The notes under the pieces: model-generated
Seen by the model: the letters and a program-made list of their open reading frames with translations, nothing else
The model's database searches: none
Told to the model about the DNA's origin: nothing
Translations under genes and position numbers: made by a program
Part shown: piece by piece, positions 17,374 to 26,506 of the stretch
How the letters are laid out: the number at the start of each line of letters is the position of its first letter
Position numbering within the stretch: the first letter of the stretch is position 1
From: Pseudomonas protegens CHA0
Lineage (GTDB): Bacteria; Pseudomonadota; Gammaproteobacteria; Pseudomonadales; Pseudomonadaceae
Assembly: GCF_000397205.1 (NCBI RefSeq)
Contig: NC_021237.1
Location: forward strand, 3,039,001 to 3,103,000
Direction: 5' to 3'
Length of the DNA: 64,000 nt

Positions 17374-17994
17374 TTATTGTTTGGCCATGACTGCCAGGAA
17401 CAACTCTGATGCGAGTTGCTCCTGCAACCACTCCTGCAAGGAGCGATAAGGCGTCTGGGCAAACCACTCCCGGTCCACATGGGCAAACTGGCGAACAAAC
17501 GGCAGCAGCGCCATGTCCGCCAGGCTCGGATGCGCCGCCAGCAGATAGCGGCGCTGCTGCAACAGGCTATCGAGGCGCGCCAGAAACGCCTCGCCCTGGG
17601 CCCGGTAGTGCTCCATGGGCGCCTCGGGGTAGCGCTCGGCGTACTTGTAGCGATTGAGGTGCACCTTGAACACCTGGTCATTCTCGGCAATCAGCGCCGC
17701 CATCTGCGCCTGGGCCGTCGGGTCCGCCGTGAGCCGCCAATCCTCGGGGTCATGCTGGGCCAGGGCCCAGTGCATGATCTCCAGGCTTTCATCGATCACC
17801 CGATCCTCCAGTGCCAGCACCGGCACCGTACCCTTGGCCGACAGCGCGAGCATCTCGGCCGGCTTGGCCTTGAGGCTGACTTCGACAATCCGCATTGGCA
17901 CCCCGGCATAGCGCAGGGCCAGCCGCGCACGCATGGCGTAGGGGCAGCGGCGGAAGGAGTAGAGGGTCGCCCCCGGCGTTTGCAGCGTGCTCAT
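17374..17994 (-). CDS. Glutathione S-transferase-like protein
   Basis: 206 residues. The N-terminal thioredoxin-like domain has SFRRCPYAMRARLALRYAG, where the Cys-Pro pair matches omega-type GSTs, then cis-Pro in KGTVPVLAL and DESLEIMHWAL. An all-helical C-terminal domain follows (HPSLADMALLPFVRQF). Its start codon overlaps the sbcC stop (ATGA), so it is translationally coupled to sbcDC. Why a GST is tied to a DNA-repair nuclease is not evident. The substrate is unknown; glutathione-dependent thiol chemistry is inferred from the family. Confidence 0.88.
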   Translation of the reverse strand: MSTLQTPGATLYSFRRCPYAMRARLALRYAGVPMRIVEVSLKAKPAEMLALSAKGTVPVLALEDRVIDESLEIMHWALAQHDPEDWRLTADPTAQAQMAALIAENDQVFKVHLNRYKYAERYPEAPMEHYRAQGEAFLARLDSLLQQRRYLLAAHPSLADMALLPFVRQFAHVDREWFAQTPYRSLQEWLQEQLASELFLAVMAKQ

Positions 17995-20900
17995 TTCACC
18001 TCCAGGGTGCTCAGGCCATTGCCCTGGCGGCTGACCTTGATCTGTACCGGAATCCGTTCGTGCATTTCCTGTACGTGGGAGATCACCGCCACCTTGCGGC
18101 CCTGGGCCTGCAGGCCGTCGAGGGCATCCATGGCCAGTTGCAGGGACTCGGGGTCGAGGCTGCCGAAGCCTTCGTCGATGAACAGCGATTCGATCTTCAG
18201 GGTGCTGGAAGCCATGGAGGCCAGCCCCAGGGCCAGGGCCAGGGACACCAGGAAGGTTTCGCCGCCGGACAGCGAGTGCACCGAGCGCAGTTCGTCGCCC
18301 ATTTCGGTGTCCAGCACCAGCAGGCCGAGCATGCTGCCACCGCGCTTGAGGCGGTAGCGGCGCACCAGTTGGCGCAGTTGGGCATTGGCGTGGTGCACCA
18401 GCAGGTCGAGGTTGTAGGCCTGGGCGATCTTGCGGAACTTGTCGCCTTCGGCCGAGCCGATCAGGGCGCTGAGCCGGGCCCAGCGCTGCCACTGGGCGTA
18501 GGCCTGTTCAAGGCGTTGGTTGAGGGCCTGGTTGGCGGCCTGGCGGCGCTGGTCCTCGCTTTGCCGTGCACGCAGGTCCGCCACCTGTTGTTCGCTGGCC
18601 TGGGCCTGTTGCTGCAGCTGTTCCAGGGCCTGGGCCAGTTGCTCGGTCTCCAGGTTGCCGTTGTGCTGGGCCTGATGCTGTTCCAGGCGCTGCTGGCGTT
18701 CCTGCAGCAGGACCTTGGCCTGCTCGATGGCCTTGTCGTTGTCTTGCAGGCGCTGGCGCAGTTGCTGCACCTGTTCTTCGTCCAGCTCCAGCAACTGTTG
18801 CAGGCCGGCGTCATCCAGTTCCGGGTGCCCGGCGCGCCACTGCTCGATGCTGGCGGCCAGCTGCTGTTGTTCGCTTTCCAGGGCTTGCAGGCGTTCTTCC
18901 CGGGCCTTGAGCTCGGCGCCCAACTCGATCGCTTGCTGGTGCAGTGCCTGCTGCTGTTGCTGGGCCAGGGCCTGGGCGCTGCGGGCCTGGTCCACGGCTT
19001 GCTCCAGGTGCTGCTGCCAGTGCTCGGCGCTGGGTTGCTGGCCCAGCAGTTCGGCGAGCCTGTGCTGGCAGGCCTGTTGCTGCTGGTGCAGGGTGTCGAA
19101 CTGCTGTTGGGCCTCGGCCAGTTGCTGCTGGCGGGTCAACTGGCGGTCCTGTTCCTTTTCCAGGGTCAGCTGGCGCTGTTGCTGTTCTTCGGCCTCTTCC
19201 TGCTGCTCGCGCAGTTGCTCGATGCGTTGCAGCACCTGCTGGTCGAGCTGCATGAAGGTGCTGGCCGGGTCGCGGCGCAGGCCGTCGAGGACCTCTGCCG
19301 GCAGCAAGTGGCTGAAGCTGGCCAGTTCCTCGTCCAGGCGCTGGCGGTCGGCGTTCAGTTGCTGCTGTTGCTTGTCCAGGTGCTGGGCGGCCTGCTGGCT
19401 GGCGTCGATTGCCGCCTGCAGCTGGTTTTGCAGGCGCGCGGCATCTTTTTGCAGGGTCAGCAGGGCGCCCTGGCGGTTTTCGTCCTGGGTGATGCTCTGC
19501 TGCAGCTGGTCGAGTTGCTGTTGCAGCCAGGCGTCGCGCTTGGGCGGGTCCTGATCCAGGAGGCTGGCGCTCAAGGGGTGGGCTTGCAGGCTCGGGGCCA
19601 GGGCCTGCTGCTGGCTCGCCAGCTGTTCCTGCTGCTGGAGGAATTCCTTCTGCTGGGCGATCAGCCCCTGGACCTGGGCCCGCAGTTCGTTGAGCTGTTC
19701 CTTGAGGCTGTCCACCGTCTTGCGGGCGCTGGCTTCCTCGTTCTCGTCGTGGCGTCCGAGGCTCTGCAGCAAGGCTTCAGGCTGGTGGTAGGGGTGCTCG
19801 ACGCTGCCGCACACCGGGCACGGCTGGTCGCTCTGCAATTGCCCGCGCAATTCCTCGACGCTGGCGCTGCGGGCCAGCCGCTGGCGCTCCAGCAGGGCCT
19901 GGGTGACGCTCAGGGTCTGCTCGGCCACCACCAGCTCGGCCTTGGCCTGCAGGCCGACCTTGTTCAGCTCCTCGCGCTGGGCGGCCACCGCCTGCTGCCT
20001 GTCCTGCAGGGCCTGGCCGCGCTGGTCCAGTTCGCGTTGCTGGGCCCAGAGCCGGGCCAGCTCTTCGACGGCGCGCTGCTGCTTGCGGTTGTCCTGGAGC
20101 AGGGTGCCGAGCAACTGGATCTGCTCGGCCACCGCCTGGGGCTCGGCCCCGGCTTCGCTGTAGAGCAGTTCGAGCTGCGTGCGTTGCTCGCTCAGTTGCT
20201 GGGCGGCGCTGCTGGCGCGCTGTTCCAGGGCCGGCAGTTCGGCCTGGCCCTGGTGCAGGCGATTGCCGATCAGCATCAGCTGTTGCAGGCGTTCGCGGTA
20301 GGCGTTCCAGGCGTCGCTCAAGGGGGCGAGGGCGACGCTGTGGGCCAGTTGCCCGGCGATCCGCTCCAGGCGTTCGCCCACCAGGCGCTGTTTTTCCAGC
20401 AGTTGCTGGATGCCTTGCTGGCCCTCGGTGCTGGCCTGCTCGGCGCGGCTGCGTTGGGCCTCGGCCTGGGCCAGGCTCTGCCCCAGTCGCTCCAGGTTGG
20501 CCTGTTCGGCAAAGGCTTCGCGCAGCAACGGGGCGCTGGTGCTGTGCTGTTCCTGGGCCTGGGACAGGGCCGTGCCGGCGTCCTGCAGTTGCTGTTGCAG
20601 GCGTTCCTGCTGTTGTTGCAGGGCGCCTTGCTGTTCGACCTGCTGCTGGATCTGCTGGCGCAACGGCAGCAGGCTGGCGCCCAGCTCTGCCTGGCGCAGG
20701 AACTGGTGCCGCTGCGGCGCCAGTTGTTCCAGGCGTTGCAGGCGCAGGCGCTCCGGGGCCAGGGCCTGGGCGTCCTGTTCGGCCGCTTGCAGTTGTTCGG
20801 CGGCGCTCTGCCGGGCTTCCTGCCACTGGCGTAGTTCCTTGAGCCAGACGTGCTGGGCTTCCAACTGCCTGAGCTGGGCCTGTTGCTCCTTGAGCTGTTG

Positions 20901-21635
20901 CTGGGCCTGGCTCAACTGCTGTTCAAGCTCGGCCCGGGCTTCGGGCTCCAGCGGGCTGATGCCGCTGGCCTGGGCCTTGAGCTCCTTGTGGGCGTCTTCG
21001 GCCTCCTTGCTCTTGCTGTAGGCGCGGCGCCCCAACTGGCTGTAGACCGCAGTGTTGGTGAGCTTTTCCAGCAGCTCGCTGCGTTCCTTGTCGTCGGCCT
21101 TGAGAAAGGCGCTGAACTCGCTCTGGGCCAGCATCACCGCCCGGGTGAACTGTTCGAAGTTGAGCCCCAGGCGGGCCTCGATCAGTTGCTTGTATTCGCT
21201 CTTGCTCTGGTTGCTCAGCAGCTGTTCGCTGTCAAGGTCGGTGAGGTTCTGCCGGCTGCCTTGCAGCTTGCCGGTGGCTTTGTCGCGGGCGCGGTTGGTT
21301 TCCCAGCGGGCGCGGTAGCGACGGCCGTCGATGCCGACAAAATCCACCTCGGCATAGCCGCTGCCGGTGCCGCGGCGCAGCAGGGTGCGCGGGTCGCTGG
21401 TGAGGATCTCGCTGTCGACCTCGGGGACCTTGGTCTCGCGGCCGATGTTGTTCAGCCGCGGCACCGCGCCGAACAGCGCCAGGCACAGGGCATCCAGCAG
21501 GGTGCTCTTGCCGGCGCCGGTGGGCCCGGTAATGGCGAACAGCCCGGCGCTGGCCAGGGGCTCGGCGGTGAAGTCGATCTCGAAGGGGCCGGCCAGGGAG
21601 GCCAGGTTCTTCAGGCGGATGGCCAGGATCTTCAT
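17991..21635 (-). CDS. sbcC: SbcCD nuclease ATPase subunit
   Basis: 1,214 residues, SMC/Rad50-like. Walker A GPTGAGKST at 37-45; long Gln-rich coiled coils on both sides of a zinc-hook CPVC (C606 and C609); ABC signature LSGGETFLVSLALALG and Walker B IESLFIDEGFGSLD at the C-terminus. With SbcD it forms the ATP-dependent nuclease that opens hairpins and cleans double-strand ends. The start overlaps the sbcD stop (ATGA). The high Gln/Leu/Ala content of the coils produces long open frames on the other strand, which are artefacts. Confidence 0.95.
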   Translation of the reverse strand: MKILAIRLKNLASLAGPFEIDFTAEPLASAGLFAITGPTGAGKSTLLDALCLALFGAVPRLNNIGRETKVPEVDSEILTSDPRTLLRRGTGSGYAEVDFVGIDGRRYRARWETNRARDKATGKLQGSRQNLTDLDSEQLLSNQSKSEYKQLIEARLGLNFEQFTRAVMLAQSEFSAFLKADDKERSELLEKLTNTAVYSQLGRRAYSKSKEAEDAHKELKAQASGISPLEPEARAELEQQLSQAQQQLKEQQAQLRQLEAQHVWLKELRQWQEARQSAAEQLQAAEQDAQALAPERLRLQRLEQLAPQRHQFLRQAELGASLLPLRQQIQQQVEQQGALQQQQERLQQQLQDAGTALSQAQEQHSTSAPLLREAFAEQANLERLGQSLAQAEAQRSRAEQASTEGQQGIQQLLEKQRLVGERLERIAGQLAHSVALAPLSDAWNAYRERLQQLMLIGNRLHQGQAELPALEQRASSAAQQLSEQRTQLELLYSEAGAEPQAVAEQIQLLGTLLQDNRKQQRAVEELARLWAQQRELDQRGQALQDRQQAVAAQREELNKVGLQAKAELVVAEQTLSVTQALLERQRLARSASVEELRGQLQSDQPCPVCGSVEHPYHQPEALLQSLGRHDENEEASARKTVDSLKEQLNELRAQVQGLIAQQKEFLQQQEQLASQQQALAPSLQAHPLSASLLDQDPPKRDAWLQQQLDQLQQSITQDENRQGALLTLQKDAARLQNQLQAAIDASQQAAQHLDKQQQQLNADRQRLDEELASFSHLLPAEVLDGLRRDPASTFMQLDQQVLQRIEQLREQQEEAEEQQQRQLTLEKEQDRQLTRQQQLAEAQQQFDTLHQQQQACQHRLAELLGQQPSAEHWQQHLEQAVDQARSAQALAQQQQQALHQQAIELGAELKAREERLQALESEQQQLAASIEQWRAGHPELDDAGLQQLLELDEEQVQQLRQRLQDNDKAIEQAKVLLQERQQRLEQHQAQHNGNLETEQLAQALEQLQQQAQASEQQVADLRARQSEDQRRQAANQALNQRLEQAYAQWQRWARLSALIGSAEGDKFRKIAQAYNLDLLVHHANAQLRQLVRRYRLKRGGSMLGLLVLDTEMGDELRSVHSLSGGETFLVSLALALGLASMASSTLKIESLFIDEGFGSLDPESLQLAMDALDGLQAQGRKVAVISHVQEMHERIPVQIKVSRQGNGLSTLEVK

Positions 21636-22876
21636 GGCTGTTCACCTTCTTGCTGGACGTCCTGCAACAGCAGGGCGAAATCCTTGAGGGTGGCTTCGTC
21701 CACCTCGTTGGCGTAAGCGTCGCGCCAGGCGCGGCGGAACAGTTCTTCGGGGGTCAGCTGGTCCAGCTCGATCAGCTCGGCACTGGCCTCTTCACCGTCA
21801 CCTGCGCCCTTGCCGGCGTATTCGGCGGCGATCCGCACCAGGCGCACGGCCTTGCCTTGCAGGGCGCTTTCCACTTGCTGGCGCAGGTCCGGCTGGGGCT
21901 CGTCCAGGCGCACCCGCACTTCCAGCCAGGGCTGGCGCTGTTCTTCGGCCAAGAGGTCGATGTCCGGCAGCTCGCCGAGCTGGGTCAGGAGTTCCCCCAG
22001 GGGCGCCGGGCCCAGGCGTTGCAGGTTCACCGCGCGGGGAATCAGCCGCGGTTCGACGCTGACCAGGGTCTCGCCGTCCAGGCGCACGTCGAGGATCTGG
22101 TGCTGATAGCCGATCTCGGAAAACGACAGCGGGATCGGCGAGCCGCTGTAGCGGATGCGCTCCTCGCCGTTGACCTTCTGCGGCTTGTGCAGGTGGCCCA
22201 GGGCCACGTAGCTGATGTCCGGGCCGAACAGACTGGCGGGCAGGGCCTCGGCGTTGCCGATGATCAGGCTGCGTTCGGAATCTTCCGAGACCGAACCGCC
22301 GGCCATGTGCGCATGGCTGACGGCGACCAGGGCCTGGCCCGGCTGGCGCTTGGCGTTGGCCGCGGCGATCAGCCATTCGTGGACCTGGGCAATGCCCTTG
22401 AGGTAGTCGTCGCCCAGCTGGCGGCCGGTGACTTCCGCCGGCCGCAGGAACGGCAGGGCCAGGCACCAGGCGGCGACCTGGCCGCCGGCGTCGGGCAGCG
22501 GTAGCAGCAGGCGCTCGGCGTCCAACTGGCCGTCGTCCAGCCACAGCACCCGGCCCAGGGCGTGGGTGCGCAGGCGGCGCATCAAGGGCGCCGGCAGCTC
22601 GATGCGCGAGCCGGAGTCGTGATTGCCGGCGATCATCACGACGGTCAGGGCCGGCTGCTGCTCGTGGGCGCTGACGATGAAGTCGTAGAGCCGCTCCTGG
22701 GCGCTGACCGGCGGGTTGACGGTGTCGAAGATATCGCCGGCGATCAGCAGCACATCGGGCTGTTCGTGCTTGAGCTGGCGCAGCAGCCACTCCAGGAAAC
22801 AGGCGTGTTCGAAGTCGCGTTCCTGGCCGTGGAGGTTCTGGCCCAGGTGCCAGTCGGAGGTGTGAAACAGACGCAA
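21632..22876 (-). CDS. sbcD: SbcCD exonuclease subunit
   Basis: 414 residues of the Mre11-type calcineurin-like phosphoesterase family. All metal motifs are visible: SDWHLG near the start, GDIFD, AGNHDSGS, SHAHMAGG and LGHLHK. A TTG start at 22876 (MRLFHTSDWHLG) is chosen because GGAG lies six bases upstream and the family begins exactly there; the longer upstream reading has no homologous content. First gene of the sbcD-sbcC-gst unit. Confidence 0.94.
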   Translation of the reverse strand: MRLFHTSDWHLGQNLHGQERDFEHACFLEWLLRQLKHEQPDVLLIAGDIFDTVNPPVSAQERLYDFIVSAHEQQPALTVVMIAGNHDSGSRIELPAPLMRRLRTHALGRVLWLDDGQLDAERLLLPLPDAGGQVAAWCLALPFLRPAEVTGRQLGDDYLKGIAQVHEWLIAAANAKRQPGQALVAVSHAHMAGGSVSEDSERSLIIGNAEALPASLFGPDISYVALGHLHKPQKVNGEERIRYSGSPIPLSFSEIGYQHQILDVRLDGETLVSVEPRLIPRAVNLQRLGPAPLGELLTQLGELPDIDLLAEEQRQPWLEVRVRLDEPQPDLRQQVESALQGKAVRLVRIAAEYAGKGAGDGEEASAELIELDQLTPEELFRRAWRDAYANEVDEATLKDFALLLQDVQQEGEQP

Positions 22877-23025
22877 GGCAGGCTCCGCATGCAAAAGGCT
22901 TGGCCGCACATAAGGGTGACCGCGGCGAAAGGGCAGAGAGTTTACTGGCAAATGCGTGTTCATGCCCGGCGCTGCGGTAAATGCAGGCGAGATTGGCCCA
23001 ACGGCTTGGCTCCAGGTAGGTGGCT

Positions 23026-23107
23026 GTAGGAGCTGGCTTGCCAGCGAAAGGGCCCGCCCGGGCGCTGCATGACTTACGGGCCTCTTCGCCGGCAAGCCAG
23101 CTCCTAC
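23026..23107. repeat. REP doublet (REPIN) 4
   Basis: Inverted REP pair, left arm GCTGGCTTGCCAGC, right arm mixed (TTCGCCGGCAAGCCAGC). Located in the gap between sbcD and batD, both on the minus strand. Confidence 0.92.
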
Positions 23108-23132
23108 GTGGCAGGGGGCTGCGCGGCTGCTG

Positions 23133-24767
23133 TTACTTGGGGTACAGCGGCGGCAGGCTGGTGGTGTCCGTCACCGGGTCCTGGACCCGTTCGTCGATCG
23201 GGATGGCGCGTATCGCTCGCCACAGTTCCTCGCCCTGCCAGTACTGGCCGGTCTCGCTGTAGAGCGCGCCGTTGAGGCCGTCCAGGGCGTCGGACAGCGG
23301 CACGAAGCGCGCGGCCATTTCGGCCAGGGTTTCGGGCTGCTGTCGGGCCCAGGCGTCCAGGGCCTGGCGGGTGGCCTGGGGGTCGTTGGCCTGGCAGGCA
23401 CGCTTGAGGTCGTCCAGCAGCGAGCGCGGGCTGGGGCCGGTCTGGGTGGCGCGCAGCACCGCCGGCTGCCAGCGGGCGCGCCACCACAGGCCGAAGCCCA
23501 GCAGGGTGGTGCAAGCCAGCAGCAGGGTGCTCAGTTGCCACAGCCACAGGTTGCCGCTGTCGGGCCCGGCCGGGGCGTTGCCTGCCGGGGTGTCCACCAC
23601 CAGGCTCGGGTTGTTCGCCACCTGCAGGGCCCGCGCCGGCAGGCTGGTGCTTTCCAGGCGGTCTTCGACAGTGTTCCACCAGGTCACTTCAATGGCGGGC
23701 AGTTCGACGTTGCCGGGGCGGGTGGGCACCAGCGCCTGGCGATCTTCGCGAATGCCCAGAAGGCCCTGTTCAACGTGCTGGTTGCTCAACTGCGGCTGGT
23801 CCGGGTAGCTGCGCAGGCCATTGACGTCGGCCAGGGGCAGCGGCGGCAGCTGGGCGCTGGACAGGCCTTCGGCGCGCAGGGTCAGGCTGCGGGTCAGGGA
23901 GTCTCCGACCTGAGGGTGCTCGGGCTCCGGGTTCCAGCTTTCGCTCAGGCTCAGGCTGCGGGCCGGCAGCCAGGGCGCGTCGGCCGGGTAGGTGGCGGGC
24001 TTGGCCTTGACCTGCAGGCTGATGTCACTGGAGCTGACGTGGATCAGCTTGCCGGCCCGGGGCGTCTGCGAGCTGGTTTCCTGGCCCGGGTCCGGGTTGG
24101 CCAGGGTGGCGCTGAAGGTCAGCGCCGGAATCTGCAACGGCCCGCTGCGCTGGGGATAGAGCGCGTAGCGCATCTCGATCACCCCGTGGCGCACGCCATT
24201 GATGAGCTTTTCGTAGGTACGCGGCTCGCCCAGCTGTTCCACCCGGGTGTCGCTCAGCAGCAGCGGGCTCAGGCTGCTGTCGTCGAACAGCGGCACCGAG
24301 TGGTAGATGTGCAGGGTCAGCAGGGCCTGGGCCTGGACATAGACGCTGGGCTGGTCGAGCTCGGCTTCGATGAACACCGGTTCCAGGCGGGCGTTCTGGT
24401 CCTGGGCCGGGCTGGTGTTGACCTGCAGGCTCAGGGGCTGGCTCTGCAGGCTGCCCAGTTGCAGCGGGGCGATTTCCAGGGTGCCGGTATGGCGCGGCAG
24501 CAGGGTGACGATCCAGCGGGTACTGGCGTGGTTGTCCCCCAGGCCGTTGAGCTGGTTGACCTGGCGTGTGCCACGCACCTCGAATTGTGCCTCCAGGGGC
24601 GCCAGGTCCGGCTTGCCGAACTGGGTGACATCGGTGGACTCCAGGGTCAGCTCGACGGTTTCCCCGGAATTGACCTGGCTGCGGTCCAGGCTGGCGAGCA
24701 GGCCGGCAGCCTGGGACTGGCCAGTGCAGAACGCGAGGGCAAGCAGTAGGGCGGTGCAGCGGGTCAT
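23133..24767 (-). CDS. batD: BatD-like membrane-anchored protein
   Basis: 544 residues: signal peptide (MTRCTALLLALAFCTGQSQA), several immunoglobulin-like beta domains (SLDRSQVNSGETVELTLES), a late transmembrane helix (LSTLLLACTTLLGFGLWW) and a short cytoplasmic tail with DDLKRACQANDPQATRQALD. The BatD family ('oxygen tolerance') is periplasmic and found downstream of BatA/BatB. Last gene of the moxR-bat operon; its start overlaps the end of the VWA-TPR gene by 4 bp. The molecular role of Bat proteins is still unclear. Confidence 0.88.
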   Translation of the reverse strand: MTRCTALLLALAFCTGQSQAAGLLASLDRSQVNSGETVELTLESTDVTQFGKPDLAPLEAQFEVRGTRQVNQLNGLGDNHASTRWIVTLLPRHTGTLEIAPLQLGSLQSQPLSLQVNTSPAQDQNARLEPVFIEAELDQPSVYVQAQALLTLHIYHSVPLFDDSSLSPLLLSDTRVEQLGEPRTYEKLINGVRHGVIEMRYALYPQRSGPLQIPALTFSATLANPDPGQETSSQTPRAGKLIHVSSSDISLQVKAKPATYPADAPWLPARSLSLSESWNPEPEHPQVGDSLTRSLTLRAEGLSSAQLPPLPLADVNGLRSYPDQPQLSNQHVEQGLLGIREDRQALVPTRPGNVELPAIEVTWWNTVEDRLESTSLPARALQVANNPSLVVDTPAGNAPAGPDSGNLWLWQLSTLLLACTTLLGFGLWWRARWQPAVLRATQTGPSPRSLLDDLKRACQANDPQATRQALDAWARQQPETLAEMAARFVPLSDALDGLNGALYSETGQYWQGEELWRAIRAIPIDERVQDPVTDTTSLPPLYPK

Positions 24768-26506
24768 CGAGTTTTTCCCTGATCCTGATGTTGTTGCTGT
24801 TCGTACCAGAATTTGCGCCTGAGCAATTCACCCGGGTCGTCGGGGATCTTACGCAGCCATTGTTCCAGCGCCTGCTGGTGTTCAGCGTCCAGGCTGTCCT
24901 CCACCGGGCGCAGCGGGGTGGTGGTGTGCTGGTCGTCCAGCTCGCTGCCGGGCACTTCACTGTGGCCGGCGGCCTGTGGATCCGGCGGCGTGTCACCTTC
25001 GTTGGCCGGCGTCTGTGCAGGGGCCTGCGGGCCATTGCTGCCCGGTGGTGGCTGGGTGGCCGCGCCGCTGGGGCCCGGGCGGGTGTCGTCGCCTTCGGGG
25101 GTGTCCGGCTTCTTCGCCGGTGGCGGTGTTTGCGCCTGGGCCTGTTGCTGTTGCAGCAGGCTCTCCACCAGGGCCTTGTTCTGCAACGCCGGTTGCAGGT
25201 CCGGCTGGCGTTCCAGGGCCTGCTCGTAGGCGTCGATGGCGGCTTCCAGCTCGCCGCTGCGGGCCAGGGCGTTACCGCGATTGTAGTGGGCGAGGGCGTC
25301 GTTGCCCTCGGCGAAACGCTCGGCGGCGGCAGTGTAGTTGCCGGCTTCGTACAAGGCCACGCCTTGCCATTGCGGGTCCTGAAAATGCCGCGCGGCCTCC
25401 GCCGGGCGCTGCTGTTGCAGAAGCCGCTGGCCCTGCTGGTCGGGGCGCAGCCACAGGTCATTGAAGTCGAAGGCGTAGCTCGGTTGTGGCACGGCGAACA
25501 GCAGCAGGGGCAGGCAGAACAGCCAGCCCCGGCGCCCGGCGCAGGCGGCCAGCAGCAACAGCGGCAGCAGCAGCCAGTAGCCCTGGTCGGCCCAGGTATC
25601 CAGGCGCAGGGTCTGGCCGTCGCTGCGCAGGCCTTGCGGGCCGCCCAGCAGGCCCAGGCCGCGCAGGTCGCTGTCGTCCAGGCGCGCCTGGCGGTAGCGC
25701 CCACCCACGTCGCCGATGAAGTGCTTGAGGTCCGGGCTGTCCAGGCGCGATACCAGGATCGCGCCCTGGTCGTCCTTGAGGTAGCTGCCGTCTTCCTGGG
25801 CCACCGGGGCGCCGTCGCGGCTGCCGAAGCCGAGCATCAGCAACTGCGGGGCGTCGCCCTTGAGCGCCTGGCGGATGCCCTGGCGTTCCTCTTCGTTGAG
25901 GGAGGAGGCCATCAGCAGCACCCGGCCCTGGCCCAGGGCCCCCTGGTCCAGCAGCTTCAGGGCCTTGAGCAGGGCCAGGTCGGCGCGCTGGCCGGCCTGG
26001 GGCATGATCGACGGCTTGAGGGCGTCCAGCAGGTTGCGGCTGGTGGCCAGGTCATCGGACAGCGGCACCAGGGTGTGGGCGCTGCCGGCGTAGACCACGA
26101 TGGCGGTCTGCGCGTCGCTGCGCAGTTGCAACAGGTCCAGCAGCTTGTGCCGGGCCTGCTCCAGGCGATCGGGCGGCACGTCGTTGGCGAGCATCTGTGG
26201 GGTCAGCTCCAGCAGCACCACCAGCGGGTCGGCGGGTTTCTGGCTGGTCTGTTCCACCCGCTGCCAGCTGGGGCCCAGCAGGGCCAGCACTGCCAGCAGC
26301 CAGGCCAGGCCCAAGGCCACCCAGGGCAGCTTGCTTTCGCGGCCATTGCCGCCGCTGAGCAGGGCGGCGTGAAAGGCCGGGGGCAGGATCATCTGCCAGC
26401 GCCCGGCGCGTTTCTGCCGGTGCCAGAGCTTCCACAGCAGCAGCGCCAGCAGGGGCAGCACCAGCAACCAGCCGGGGCGGAACCAATGGGGCCAGAGGCT
26501 GATCAT
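24764..26506 (-). CDS. BatB/BatC-like VWA-TPR membrane protein
   Basis: 580 residues: two N-terminal membrane helices, a von Willebrand A domain (about 90-300), further helices, TPR repeats (about 370-470, YEAGNYTAAAERFAEGNDALAHYNRGNALARSG-type) and a Pro/Gln-rich C-terminal tail. This joins the functions that are separate BatB and BatC in some bacteria. The MIDAS position that reads DVSGS in the upstream BatA is LLELTPQM here (98-105), so the metal-binding motif is lost. Coupled to both neighbours by 4-bp overlaps. Likely a scaffold for the Bat complex (inference). Confidence 0.88.
   Translation of the reverse strand: MISLWPHWFRPGWLLVLPLLALLLWKLWHRQKRAGRWQMILPPAFHAALLSGGNGRESKLPWVALGLAWLLAVLALLGPSWQRVEQTSQKPADPLVVLLELTPQMLANDVPPDRLEQARHKLLDLLQLRSDAQTAIVVYAGSAHTLVPLSDDLATSRNLLDALKPSIMPQAGQRADLALLKALKLLDQGALGQGRVLLMASSLNEEERQGIRQALKGDAPQLLMLGFGSRDGAPVAQEDGSYLKDDQGAILVSRLDSPDLKHFIGDVGGRYRQARLDDSDLRGLGLLGGPQGLRSDGQTLRLDTWADQGYWLLLPLLLLAACAGRRGWLFCLPLLLFAVPQPSYAFDFNDLWLRPDQQGQRLLQQQRPAEAARHFQDPQWQGVALYEAGNYTAAAERFAEGNDALAHYNRGNALARSGELEAAIDAYEQALERQPDLQPALQNKALVESLLQQQQAQAQTPPPAKKPDTPEGDDTRPGPSGAATQPPPGSNGPQAPAQTPANEGDTPPDPQAAGHSEVPGSELDDQHTTTPLRPVEDSLDAEHQQALEQWLRKIPDDPGELLRRKFWYEQQQHQDQGKTR

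Noticed and set aside
17895..20834. 979-codon open frame on + opposite sbcC
   Set aside because: Leu/Gln/Ala-rich shadow produced by the CTG/CAG-rich coiled-coil codons of sbcC; no ribosome site or family feature.
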